From assembly GCF_004214835.1 (NCBI RefSeq), contig NZ_PIQJ01000002.1, positions 124,001 to 188,000 of the forward strand: a DNA stretch of 64,000 bases. Direction: 5' to 3'. The first letter of the stretch is position 1. Every line of letters begins with the position of its first letter. Positions 49,498 through 57,243 of this stretch are shown here, in pieces. The stretch comes from Pseudidiomarina tainanensis (GTDB lineage: Bacteria > Pseudomonadota > Gammaproteobacteria > Enterobacterales > Alteromonadaceae). Both the position numbers and the translations under genes were made by a program. The notes below the pieces were generated by a model that was not told the origin of the DNA, did not search any database, and saw only the letters and a program-made list of their open reading frames with translations.

Positions 49498-49962
49498 ATG
49501 AGTATCAAAACTATCGTTTCTCAACAGTACAGAGACAAAATCAATCAATCAGCTAAGACGCTTGCCGACTTTCCAGAAATTCCTCCGGAAGGATGGTTAA
49601 AGACTGTACGCAAAGCTTTGCGGATGTCGGGGGCAGCTTTAGCCAACCGGCTTGGTGTTACGAAAGCTCGGATTCCAAAAGCTGAAAAAGATGAATTAAG
49701 TGGAAGTTTAACTCTCAAAACAATTCAGAATATAGCTGAGGCAATGAATTGTAAATTTGTATACGCCGTTATTCCTAATGATTCTGTAGATAGCATTATT
49801 CGACAGCAAGCTTTAAAAAAAGCCAAACAACAAGTCGAGGCTGCTGCTATTCATATGGCGCTAGAGGCTCAATCGCTGAATAATGAACAAACTGAATTCG
49901 AGATTGAACGAATTGCGAACGATCTTGTTCAAAAAATGCCACCAACCTTTTGGCGCGATTAA
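49498..49962 (+). CDS. Mobile mystery protein A (HTH)
   Basis: A 154-residue protein. A helix-turn-helix domain (about 37-62) with SGAALANRLGVTKARIPKAEKDE is followed by LTLKTIQNIAEAMNCKFVYAVIP, a near-signature for 'mobile mystery protein A'. It always occurs with a Fic protein (protein B), which follows here by 12 bases. The pair has a toxin-antitoxin-like layout, with A as probable DNA-binding antitoxin and autoregulator. The gene pair is A/T-richer than its neighbours, which fits transfer. Confidence 0.9.
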   Translation: MSIKTIVSQQYRDKINQSAKTLADFPEIPPEGWLKTVRKALRMSGAALANRLGVTKARIPKAEKDELSGSLTLKTIQNIAEAMNCKFVYAVIPNDSVDSIIRQQALKKAKQQVEAAAIHMALEAQSLNNEQTEFEIERIANDLVQKMPPTFWRD

Positions 49963-49974
49963 GGAATAGAACGA

Positions 49975-50562
49975 ATGGATTATCCTGATGGAGCAACTCC
50001 ACTTGATCCAGATGAGCTAAATGGACTTAAGTTTAAACACGTCACGACAAGGGGAGAACTCGATCAGCTTGAGCAAGCAAATATCATAGAAGGTTTAAAT
50101 TGGCTGAGTAAACAAAAGTCTCCTGATGTTCTCGCTATCGAGTTTATTCTCCAACTTCATAAAGCGTTATTTGGTCAAATTTGGAGATGGGCGGGGGTAT
50201 TTCGTACTTCCGAAAAAAATATAGGAGTAGACCCAATCACTATTTCTGTAAATCTAAGATTATTAATAGATGACACGGAATATTGGATTGAGCATGAAAC
50301 CTTTGATCCACTTGAAATTGCAGCACGATTTCACCATCGGTTAGTGGCAATACATTTATTCGCTAATGGCAATGGTAGACATGCTCGAATCCTCACAGAT
50401 GCATTATTAAAATACAAATTAAAGCATGCACCAATTGACTGGAGTGGTGGACACTCGTTGACTAAAATGAACGAACGTCGTTCAGAATATATTAAAGCAC
50501 TTCGACTAGCAGATAGAGCCGATTACCAATCACTTTTAACTTTCATGGGAAGCGGTGAATGA
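49975..50562 (+). CDS. Mobile mystery protein B (Fic domain)
   Basis: A 195-residue Fic protein, likely an AMP- or NMP-transferase. The core HLFANGNGR (H127 to R135) keeps the catalytic His and the GNGR loop but has Asn131 where most Fic enzymes have the metal-binding Asp/Glu. The Asn form is also usual in this family, so the loss may be real rather than an error. An inhibitory (S/T)xxxE(G/N) helix is not evident within it, so control may come from protein A. The start of the dioxygenase gene overlaps its stop. Confidence 0.9.
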   Translation: MDYPDGATPLDPDELNGLKFKHVTTRGELDQLEQANIIEGLNWLSKQKSPDVLAIEFILQLHKALFGQIWRWAGVFRTSEKNIGVDPITISVNLRLLIDDTEYWIEHETFDPLEIAARFHHRLVAIHLFANGNGRHARILTDALLKYKLKHAPIDWSGGHSLTKMNERRSEYIKALRLADRADYQSLLTFMGSGE

Positions 50563-51356
50563 AACACATACTATACATTGCGCACGGCGGCGGACCAATG
50601 CCGTTGCTGGGTGACAAAAGCCACGAAGATATGGTGACGAAGCTACGTGAAGCTGCCGGACAAATGCCAAAACCGAAGGCCATTTTAGTCATCAGTGCCC
50701 ATTGGGAAACGGACATACCGCACGTGACAACCGCTACGAAGCCGGAACTCATTTACGATTACTACGGTTTTCCTCCAGAATCCTACACGATAGAATACCC
50801 CGCTCCCGGTGAACCAGCGTTAGCCGAGCAAGTATTGGGAGCAATTACTGCGGCCGGAATTGAGGCACAAGGTGATGCGCAGCGTGGCTTTGATCATGGT
50901 TTGTTTGTGCCGTTGAAACTCATGTATCCAGACGCCGACATTCCATGCGTGCAGTTGTCATTAATGAATCATTTAAACGCCGACGCCCATATTAAACTTG
51001 GGCAAGCGTTACAGGCACTCGACTACGACAATCTATTGATTCTTGGCTCTGGCTTCTCGTTTCATAATATGCGCGCATTTTTCGCACCGAATCATGCTGA
51101 AGCAGATAGCCAAAATGCCGCGTTTCAAGCATGGCTTGAACTTGTTTGTAGTGACCCAGAAATGGACGAGAAGCAGCGGCAACACATGCTCGAAAATTGG
51201 CAAGAAGCACCGCATGCACGGTTTTGCCATCCGCGTGAAGAGCACTTACTACCGTTGCACGTCTGTTATGGCGCAGCAGGTCGCGCATGTGATCGGGCCA
51301 CCACCGTATACGCGTTGAATAAAGAATCACGTATGTTCTATTGGCAAATGAATTAA
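50559..51356 (+). CDS. DODA-type extradiol dioxygenase family protein
   Basis: A 265-residue protein of the class III extradiol (LigB/DODA) family. The likely metal His residues sit in YIAHGGGPMP, ISAHWETD and GFDHGLFVPL, with LSLMNHLNADAH and SGFSFHNM also typical. Such proteins cleave catechol-type rings or, in YgiD, DOPA; the physiological substrate here is unknown. It overlaps the Fic gene by four bases, so it is translated after it, an unusual link with a mobile pair. The ppiC gene follows by 11 bases. Confidence 0.88.
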   Translation: MKHILYIAHGGGPMPLLGDKSHEDMVTKLREAAGQMPKPKAILVISAHWETDIPHVTTATKPELIYDYYGFPPESYTIEYPAPGEPALAEQVLGAITAAGIEAQGDAQRGFDHGLFVPLKLMYPDADIPCVQLSLMNHLNADAHIKLGQALQALDYDNLLILGSGFSFHNMRAFFAPNHAEADSQNAAFQAWLELVCSDPEMDEKQRQHMLENWQEAPHARFCHPREEHLLPLHVCYGAAGRACDRATTVYALNKESRMFYWQMN

Positions 51357-51367
51357 GGTAGGGAATC

Positions 51368-51646
51368 ATGGCGCGCGCACACGCTTTGCACATATTGGTA
51401 AAAACCCGCGAAGAAGCGGAAGAATTAAAGAAACAGCTGGCGGCTGGCAAGAAGTTTGGTGACCTAGCGCGTCAGCACTCACTTTGCCCATCGGGCAAAA
51501 AAGGCGGCGATCTTGGTGAGTTTGGCCGCGGTCAAATGGTGCCGGCTTTCGATAAAGTGGTATTCGGCAAGCCGACGCTCGAAGTTCACGGGCCGGTAAA
51601 AACCAAATTCGGCTGGCACTTAATAAAAACTTTGTCGCGAAATTAA
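51368..51646 (+). CDS. ppiC: Parvulin-type peptidyl-prolyl isomerase
   Basis: A 92-residue single-domain parvulin (E. coli PpiC has 93). It catalyses cis-trans isomerisation of X-Pro bonds in the cytoplasm. The family pattern [39 protein letters not shown] and [11 protein letters not shown] is complete, including the catalytic His/Cys-type residues of the active site. A TAGGGAATC precedes its ATG. It follows the dioxygenase gene by 11 bases. Confidence 0.95.
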   Translation: MARAHALHILVKTREEAEELKKQLAAGKKFGDLARQHSLCPSGKKGGDLGEFGRGQMVPAFDKVVFGKPTLEVHGPVKTKFGWHLIKTLSRN

Positions 51647-51663
51647 GCTATTTTTGGCGAAAA

Positions 51664-52173
51664 TCAGTCGAATTTCGCCAAAAGTTCCTCAATATCATCG
51701 AGATCATCTTCAACATATTCTTTCACTAAACGATAGAATTCATCGGCGGCGTCCGCAATCGCTTCACAAACGCGCGCGACCGTTTTCGCACCGAGCTTTT
51801 GGTTATCTTCTTCAAGTGGCAAAGCATACACAAACAACACTTCGCCTTCATCGTCAACTGAGAAACTGCTGAACTTCACTTTGTTGTTGACGAGGTTGGC
51901 AATTTCAAGCAACTGCGTTTGAAAAATCGGTCGATAATCACCCGCTTTATTAAAATATAACTGCTCGAGAAAAAACGGCGCTTGCACAAAATAAGCAATT
52001 CGCCCCTCTTCGGCTAAACACACTTGAACTGCAATCCCGAAATTACCTTCATCATCAAAATAGTTTTGCGTAGCAACACCAACGAGCACGCGGTCGTCGG
52101 TATCTGGCGGCACCTGAAATGCAATACCATAACGCTCAAGATCTTGTATTAATTCACCAACTGTCATCGTCAC
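51664..52173 (-). CDS. YbjN domain protein
   Basis: A 169-residue YbjN/type III secretion-chaperone-like protein: MTMTVGELIQDLERYGIAF, then FDDEGNFGIAVQVCLAEEGR and a helical tail DEFYRLVKEYVEDDLDDIEELL. YbjN proteins are linked to stress and motility control in enterobacteria, but the mechanism is unknown. The C-terminus is strongly acidic. It ends 17 bases after the convergent ppiC gene and is a single-gene unit. Confidence 0.85.
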   Translation of the reverse strand: MTMTVGELIQDLERYGIAFQVPPDTDDRVLVGVATQNYFDDEGNFGIAVQVCLAEEGRIAYFVQAPFFLEQLYFNKAGDYRPIFQTQLLEIANLVNNKVKFSSFSVDDEGEVLFVYALPLEEDNQKLGAKTVARVCEAIADAADEFYRLVKEYVEDDLDDIEELLAKFD

Positions 52174-52312
52174 GAACTGTCGTCCTTGTTTCGTTTGTAG
52201 TTACTTCATGAAACCACAATTAACTACGTTTTAAAACTTTCACGTTTGCTTCAGCTAGAGCTCAAAGATAATCGATGCTATACAGAGACATCTATTCAAC
52301 TAAATAAAGAGA

Positions 52313-52759
52313 ATGAAAATGAAAGATAAATTAGCGGTTTTCTTCGTTTGCCTTATGGTTTTTGGTGCAGTCGCAGCTGAACGTGAAAAAGTACTTGGCT
52401 TCGGCGGTGTGTTTTTCAAAGCTGAGAATCCAAAAGCTCTGGCGCTTTGGTATGAAGAACACCTCGGCGTAAAACAAACACCAACCACCTACGAAGAGCA
52501 GCCTTGGGTGCAAGCTGGCGGTAGCACTGTATTCGGCGTATTTAATGCAAAAACAAAGTATTTCGGTGCCGATGACCAGCAGTTTATGTTTAATTTTCGC
52601 GTGGCGGATTTAGATGCCATGGTTTCACAGTTGCGCGAGGCCGGTATAGAAGTTGAAGTTGACCCAGAAACCTACCCCAATGGCCGCTTCGCACGCCTTG
52701 CAGGTCCTGAAGGCAACCCGATTCAGTTATGGCAGGAAATGACGCCGGTTACGGATTAA
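52313..52759 (+). CDS. VOC family protein with signal peptide
   Basis: A 148-residue glyoxalase/bleomycin-resistance/dioxygenase superfamily protein. The N-terminal KLAVFFVCLMVFGAVAA is a signal peptide, unusual because most VOC proteins are cytoplasmic. The two beta-alpha-beta-beta-beta units begin FGGVFFKAENPKALALWYEEHLG and FMFNFRVADLDAMVSQLREAG, ending FARLAGPEGNPIQLWQ. The metal-binding glutamates near the ends of the units are plausible. Function unknown. Confidence 0.85.
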   Translation: MKMKDKLAVFFVCLMVFGAVAAEREKVLGFGGVFFKAENPKALALWYEEHLGVKQTPTTYEEQPWVQAGGSTVFGVFNAKTKYFGADDQQFMFNFRVADLDAMVSQLREAGIEVEVDPETYPNGRFARLAGPEGNPIQLWQEMTPVTD

Positions 52760-52765
52760 CCGGCG
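52743..52765. terminator. Hairpin between the VOC and DUF1653 genes
   Basis: CGCCGGTT (52743-52750) pairs with AACCGGCG (52758-52765). It covers the stop of the VOC gene and lies just after the convergent DUF1653 gene's stop, so it could end both transcripts. There is no T-run, so the call is tentative. Confidence 0.45.
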
Positions 52766-52770
52766 GCACA

Positions 52771-53016
52771 TTATTCCGATATCTCCTGCTCGTCGCCCCA
52801 TTCTTCGCCAAGGTATTTAAAGCGCGGTACTTCGAGGCCATCGACGCTGACCGACTGCAAGAACATGTCGTAGGGGCGTACCCACAAACCCTGTTCGTCG
52901 CCATACAGCGGTCGGTACAACACCATCCATTCTTCAGTTTCAGAATGGCGCACGGTATCGACGACCTCGTACATCGGGCCTTTATAGTGCTGATATTTAC
53001 CTGGTGTGATTTTCAT
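52771..53016 (-). CDS. DUF1653 domain protein
   Basis: An 81-residue protein made of a single DUF1653 domain: [24 protein letters not shown], then [21 protein letters not shown]. Function unknown. It overlaps the start of the YaiI-type protein gene by four bases (its ATG lies inside the stop of that gene), so the two are cotranscribed. Confidence 0.88.
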   Translation of the reverse strand: MKITPGKYQHYKGPMYEVVDTVRHSETEEWMVLYRPLYGDEQGLWVRPYDMFLQSVSVDGLEVPRFKYLGEEWGDEQEISE

Positions 53017-53462
53017 CGTGCACTCCTCGCCAGAATTTTGTCGAGCTCATTAGCAAACGCCATACGGTCGCGTTGATGCAACGGCGGTGGCCCGCCAGTA
53101 TGCTCACCGCTACTACGCAACGTATCCATAAAATCACGCATGTTCAAACGGCTGCCAATATTTTCTTTGGTGAACAACTCGCCGCGCGGACTCAGCGCCT
53201 GCCCATGCTTTTTGATTACATCGGCGGCCAACGGAATATCCGCGGTGATCACCAAATCACCCGCTTCACAAACTTCGGCAATATAATTGTCTGCAACGTC
53301 AAAACCTGACGCCACCTGCTTGGTTTTTATCCATTTCGATGGCGGCACACGTAACGGCTGATTCGCCACCAGAATGAGTTCCAGCTGCTTGCGCTCGGCG
53401 GCACGGTAGAGAATGTCTTTTATGACCGACGGACAGGCGTCAGCATCAACATATATTTTCAT
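53013..53462 (-). CDS. YaiI/YqxD family protein (DUF188)
   Basis: A 149-residue DUF188 (UPF0178) protein, start [23 protein letters not shown], with [19 protein letters not shown] and [16 protein letters not shown]. The fold is PIN-like, and the aspartates (YVDADAC, DIPLA) suggest a nuclease-type metal site, but no activity is proven. I begin at 53462, where the conserved [11 protein letters not shown] starts; the longer frame from 53498 adds twelve residues unlike the family. The DUF1653 gene follows with a four-base overlap. Confidence 0.9.
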   Translation of the reverse strand: MKIYVDADACPSVIKDILYRAAERKQLELILVANQPLRVPPSKWIKTKQVASGFDVADNYIAEVCEAGDLVITADIPLAADVIKKHGQALSPRGELFTKENIGSRLNMRDFMDTLRSSGEHTGGPPPLHQRDRMAFANELDKILARSAR

Positions 53463-53523
53463 CAAGCTTTCGTTATTTTCATGAGTTTCATAACCCATAG
53501 ATTAGCATTAAAACAAAATAAAA

Positions 53524-53563
53524 AGCCGCTCAGTTGCACCAAACTTGATGCAGCTGAGCGGCT
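53524..53563 (-). terminator. Intrinsic terminator after the DUF885 gene
   Basis: AGCCGCTCAG (53524-53533) pairs with CTGAGCGGCT (53554-53563). Read on the minus strand the stem leads into a T-rich run (TTTTTATTTTG), 44 bases past the DUF885 stop. Confidence 0.85.
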
Positions 53564-53606
53564 ATTTTAGGTTGCGAGACTAGGAACTAATACCGTTTTA
53601 AAAGTA

Positions 53607-55499
53607 TTAGCTGGCGTTTTTAGTCTCGCGAATGTAGTCATCCACAAACTGCTCAAGAATGTTGAGCGGTAATGGACCGTTGGCAAGAATCACATCGTGG
53701 AATTCACGAATATCGAATTGCTCGCCAAGCTCATTTTTAGCTTTCTCACGTAGCTCAAGAATCTTCAACATACCGATTTTGTAGGCTGTTGCTTGGCTTG
53801 GCATCACTATGTGGCGTTCAACCATTTTGCGCGCATCAGCTTCAGCGTTCGGCGTATTGTTGACGTAGAAATCGATACTTTCTTCACGCGTCCATTTCTT
53901 CGCATGAATACCGGTATCAACTACTAAGCGCACGGCGCGCCAGAGTTCCATCGCTAAACGACCAAAGTCAGAGTACGGGTCTTTGTAGAAACCATATTCT
54001 TTTGGCAGCAGCTCAGTGTACAAGCCCCAGCCTTCACTGTAAGCGGTGTAACGGCCAAATTTACGGAACGACGGAATACCCTCAAGCTCTTGCTGAATGG
54101 CAATTTGCATGTGGTGGCCAGGAATACCTTCATGGTATGCCAGAGCTTCCATTTGATAGGTTGGCATAGAGGCCATGTCGTACAAGTTCGCGTAGTAAAC
54201 GCCCGGACGCGTACCATCCATTGACGGCTGCTGATAGAACGCCTTACCGGCCGATTTCTCACGGAACGGTTCAACCGCTTTCACAATCATGTCGGCTTTT
54301 GGCTTGGTGATAAACAACTCATCCAAAAACTCACGCATGGTGTCAATCAATGCAGTTGCTTCTTCCAAGTAACGTTGACGGCCTTCTTCAGTGTCTGGAT
54401 AAATGAAGTCTTGGTTGTTACGCATGTGCACGAAGAATTCCTGCAACGTGCCTTCAAACCCAACTTTTTCCATAATCACACGCATTTCGTTATGAATACG
54501 CTCAACTTCGCTTAAACCAATTTCGTGAATTTCTTCAGCGGTTAAGTCCGTCGTAGTAGTGCGTTTTAATGCATTGTTGTAGAACGCTTCGCCGTCTGGG
54601 AATTTCCATGCGCCGTCTTTGGTGTCGGCTTGTGCGGCAATGTCTTCAACCGTGGCAATCAAGCTTTCATAAGCCGGCTTCACCGATTCCACCAAAGCTT
54701 TTTCTGCCGCTGATTTCAAACCGTCGTATTGACCTTGCTCGATGTCGAGGTTGTCTATTTTCTTAGTGAAGTCTTCAAGCAATACGCTTGGTTCGCCGTC
54801 TTCAAATGGCGCGCCAGCAATAATATTTTTGCTGTCGCTGATCACGTACGGATAGACGAACTTCGGTGCAATAATGCCTTTTTCAGCGCGTAAACGAAGG
54901 TTCTCTTCAAGCTGTTCAAACAACGCTGGCAAGCCATTTAAGCGGGCAATATAGTCTTCAGCGTCATCCACTTCTTGAATGCGGTGCTGGTTGATCAGCA
55001 TCGACACGACACTCGAGTGCATGCCGAACATTTGATTCACAGGGTAGTTGTAATGACGCCATTTGTAGTCAGCGATATCTTCTTCTAAGCCCTGCTTCAT
55101 GAGCATCCAACTGATTTTGGTTTGCTCGTCAAGCTTGCTCTCGTCAATTGCGTTTACTTTTGCGAGGTGTTCTTTTTGCAGCGCCAGCTCTTCTTCAGAG
55201 GCCTGCTCAGAAATGTCGTCCCATTTATCTTGGTCTTGCTTAATACCCAAGTACGATTGATACATTGGGCTACGCATGACATTTTCCATGAAAATGTCTT
55301 CAAACAATTTGTTCGCTTTTTCAGACTCAGCTTTGATTTCAGCTTCAGTAGCAGCTACGGCTGTCGTTGCCGCTTGTGTTTCAGCGACAGGAGCTGTCGC
55401 TTCGTTTGCCGCATCAGATTTTGACGCATCAGAACATGCCGCTGTACTCAGCGCCAGCGCCACCGCTAAAGCTAAGTGCTTCATTTTCAAATCAGACAT
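53607..55499 (-). CDS. DUF885 family lipoprotein (predicted metallopeptidase)
   Basis: A 630-residue lipoprotein; the signal peptide ends in STAAC (lipid Cys22). The motif YHEGIPGHHMQIAIQ fits the HExxxGH zinc-binding pattern of gluzincin-like DUF885 proteins. Family members are thought to degrade peptides in the periplasm or on the outer membrane. A GGAG site lies seven bases before the chosen start at 55499; a second in-frame ATG 15 bases later also gives a good signal peptide. It sits in its own unit with a strong terminator. Confidence 0.9.
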   Translation of the reverse strand: MSDLKMKHLALAVALALSTAACSDASKSDAANEATAPVAETQAATTAVAATEAEIKAESEKANKLFEDIFMENVMRSPMYQSYLGIKQDQDKWDDISEQASEEELALQKEHLAKVNAIDESKLDEQTKISWMLMKQGLEEDIADYKWRHYNYPVNQMFGMHSSVVSMLINQHRIQEVDDAEDYIARLNGLPALFEQLEENLRLRAEKGIIAPKFVYPYVISDSKNIIAGAPFEDGEPSVLLEDFTKKIDNLDIEQGQYDGLKSAAEKALVESVKPAYESLIATVEDIAAQADTKDGAWKFPDGEAFYNNALKRTTTTDLTAEEIHEIGLSEVERIHNEMRVIMEKVGFEGTLQEFFVHMRNNQDFIYPDTEEGRQRYLEEATALIDTMREFLDELFITKPKADMIVKAVEPFREKSAGKAFYQQPSMDGTRPGVYYANLYDMASMPTYQMEALAYHEGIPGHHMQIAIQQELEGIPSFRKFGRYTAYSEGWGLYTELLPKEYGFYKDPYSDFGRLAMELWRAVRLVVDTGIHAKKWTREESIDFYVNNTPNAEADARKMVERHIVMPSQATAYKIGMLKILELREKAKNELGEQFDIREFHDVILANGPLPLNILEQFVDDYIRETKNAS

Positions 55500-55608
55500 C
55501 GGTTGTCTCCTTATTGTTATATTGACCTTAGCTTAGCACCATACTTGGCGGGCGGTCTATTGACGCGCTAGCGCTTGGGGTGAACCGCTACAACTCTGCG
55601 GCAAGGTG

Positions 55609-56325
55609 TTAACAACCACCGGAGCTTGATGTTGATGCGGATGTTGCAGCGAGCATTGCTGGAAGCATGACGGCGACCATTACTGCCGCTTGTACCGCAT
55701 CAATCACATCTTGCGTTAATGCGCCGAGCTCTTCACCCTTAGCGATTTGCTCAATGCGCTTTTTGTGGGTTTTTAGCTCTTCTTTGCTGAAGACATCTTC
55801 TATCAGATAGGCGCTTTTCGCCAACGCCACCATCAGCGCGACACGCGGGTCAATTTCTAATGGTTTATCCAGCACCAACCGGCGCATTTCGTGACGCAAA
55901 TGGCGCTCTGGCTCTGGGTTGACCTCAGGGTAGATTTTCTGGGTGAAAATCCACAGAACCTTCTTTTCGTCGCTTTTGATAATGCCATCGGCGACCAGCT
56001 GTTCCGCAACTTTGTGCTTCAGTTTGGGAATATTGGCGATGGACATCACCCAATTTTTGAGAGTATCCGGACGCTTCTTCGTGGCAATTTTTTGCAGCAC
56101 TTCGTCCATGACTTGGTCGCCCGTTGGCGAGGCATCAAGCACCTCAATTTTATCTTTATTGTCGGCGTTTACCTGAATACGCTTCGCCAATAACAACTCA
56201 GCCAACACTGCCGCAGCCACCGTATATTCAATGTACCAGCCCTCAGACGTGCCTTTCTCGTCGTGCAACGACAAGAGCACCAAGCCTTCGTAAAGTTTTA
56301 CTTGTAATTCATTGGTGTGTTGCAT
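55609..56325 (-). CDS. GOLPH3/VPS74 family protein (bacterial)
   Basis: A 238-residue protein of the GPP34/GOLPH3 family. LYEGLVLLSLHDEKGT, VAAAVLAELLLAKRI and KNWVMSIANIPKLKHKVAEQLVADGII match the helical core. Eukaryotic members bind phosphatidylinositol-4-phosphate at the Golgi; the bacterial ones have no proven function. Unusual here is the end: after about residue 203 the chain turns hydrophobic (AAVMVAVMLPAMLAA) and then into a Ser/Gly tail ending in Cys (SSSGGC). This may be a membrane-associated tail. Confidence 0.88.
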   Translation of the reverse strand: MQHTNELQVKLYEGLVLLSLHDEKGTSEGWYIEYTVAAAVLAELLLAKRIQVNADNKDKIEVLDASPTGDQVMDEVLQKIATKKRPDTLKNWVMSIANIPKLKHKVAEQLVADGIIKSDEKKVLWIFTQKIYPEVNPEPERHLRHEMRRLVLDKPLEIDPRVALMVALAKSAYLIEDVFSKEELKTHKKRIEQIAKGEELGALTQDVIDAVQAAVMVAVMLPAMLAATSASTSSSGGC

Positions 56326-56336
56326 GGCTCACCTCC

Positions 56337-56645
56337 TTAAATAATTGCTTGAATACCTTTTTTATCAATTACATGCAGAAGTCTTAATGCAGCGCCTTGA
56401 GGTTTCGTTTTACCTTGCTCCCATTTTTGCACGCTCTCGCTACTCATGTTCAATACTACCGCTAGCACAGCTTGACTAATATGCTCTTTCTCTCGTATCA
56501 GTTTAATTTTATCGGGCGTCATTTCGTCTTGTTTTGCACTAATAGCCAACGCATCAATTTTACGCATCGTTAATTTATCAACCGCTCCGCATTCGTGAAA
56601 TCGGTTTGCCATTTCAGCTAAATTTGTTAAACGTTTATCAATCAT
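56337..56645 (-). CDS. HTH antitoxin (HigA/NadS-like)
   Basis: A 102-residue Cro/C1-type HTH protein. The HTH (about 43-90) is DKIKLIREKEHISQAVLAVV to SSESVQKWEQGKTKPQG. The N-terminal helical part precedes the DNA-binding domain as in the HigA-like antitoxins that follow a RelE/HigB-like toxin. It starts eight bases inside the toxin gene, so both are coupled. It probably binds the toxin and represses the shared promoter. Confidence 0.9.
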   Translation of the reverse strand: MIDKRLTNLAEMANRFHECGAVDKLTMRKIDALAISAKQDEMTPDKIKLIREKEHISQAVLAVVLNMSSESVQKWEQGKTKPQGAALRLLHVIDKKGIQAII

Positions 56646-57036
56646 GTTTAACCTCTCTTAATACACCAGCGTCAATTGAGCTCTGAAGCTCTTTTGGAGT
56701 TGCATTTCTTAAACTCGCGCCAAATAATTTATAGACTTCGAGTAACTTATTCGGAATTTCTTTTCCTGATTTCGGGATATCCGACTTACGCCAGCCTTGA
56801 ATAAAAAACATACTCTCTTCACCTTGAACTGCGACAACGCTCCGATTCGAATCTCGTTTGCTTTGTTTGGGGGAGGCAATCCGTTTTTTAAACAATTTCC
56901 CCATATCAAGGTTTCCGTCATGCAACCCTTGAACAACCTCTTCAGCCGATTTAACAACAATTTCGTCGGTAATATTGGCCTTCTTCATAAACATCTGAAA
57001 GTCATCCGTTACATAGATTTTCATTTTGGTTTCCAT
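56638..57036 (-). CDS. RelE/HigB-like toxin
   Basis: A 132-residue protein of the RelE/ParE (HigB-like) superfamily. Recognisable parts are GLHDGNLDMGKLFKKRIASPKQSKRDSNRSVVAVQ and FFIQGWRKSDI, where the basic and aromatic residues correspond to those of mRNA-cutting toxins. It precedes its antitoxin, the reverse order typical of higBA. Either the ATG at 57036 or the next Met (five codons on, MKIYVTDDF) may be the start. It should cleave mRNA on the ribosome. Confidence 0.88.
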   Translation of the reverse strand: METKMKIYVTDDFQMFMKKANITDEIVVKSAEEVVQGLHDGNLDMGKLFKKRIASPKQSKRDSNRSVVAVQGEESMFFIQGWRKSDIPKSGKEIPNKLLEVYKLFGASLRNATPKELQSSIDAGVLREVKHD

Positions 57037-57243
57037 TCCAAAACTGTGGTAAATATTACTATACTTTTTGTACTTAAGCTAATTTGACGATGCCAAGTGT
57101 AAGTGACTTAGAGTACATGTTTGTTGTTATGGACATACAACGCACATGCAAGATCGATAATTACTTACAAAAATTGGTGTGAGTACACCGTGCTTTTCAT
57201 TCTCCCGCAAAAGCCTTTATAGTGAGTCTATGCGCACAACAGG

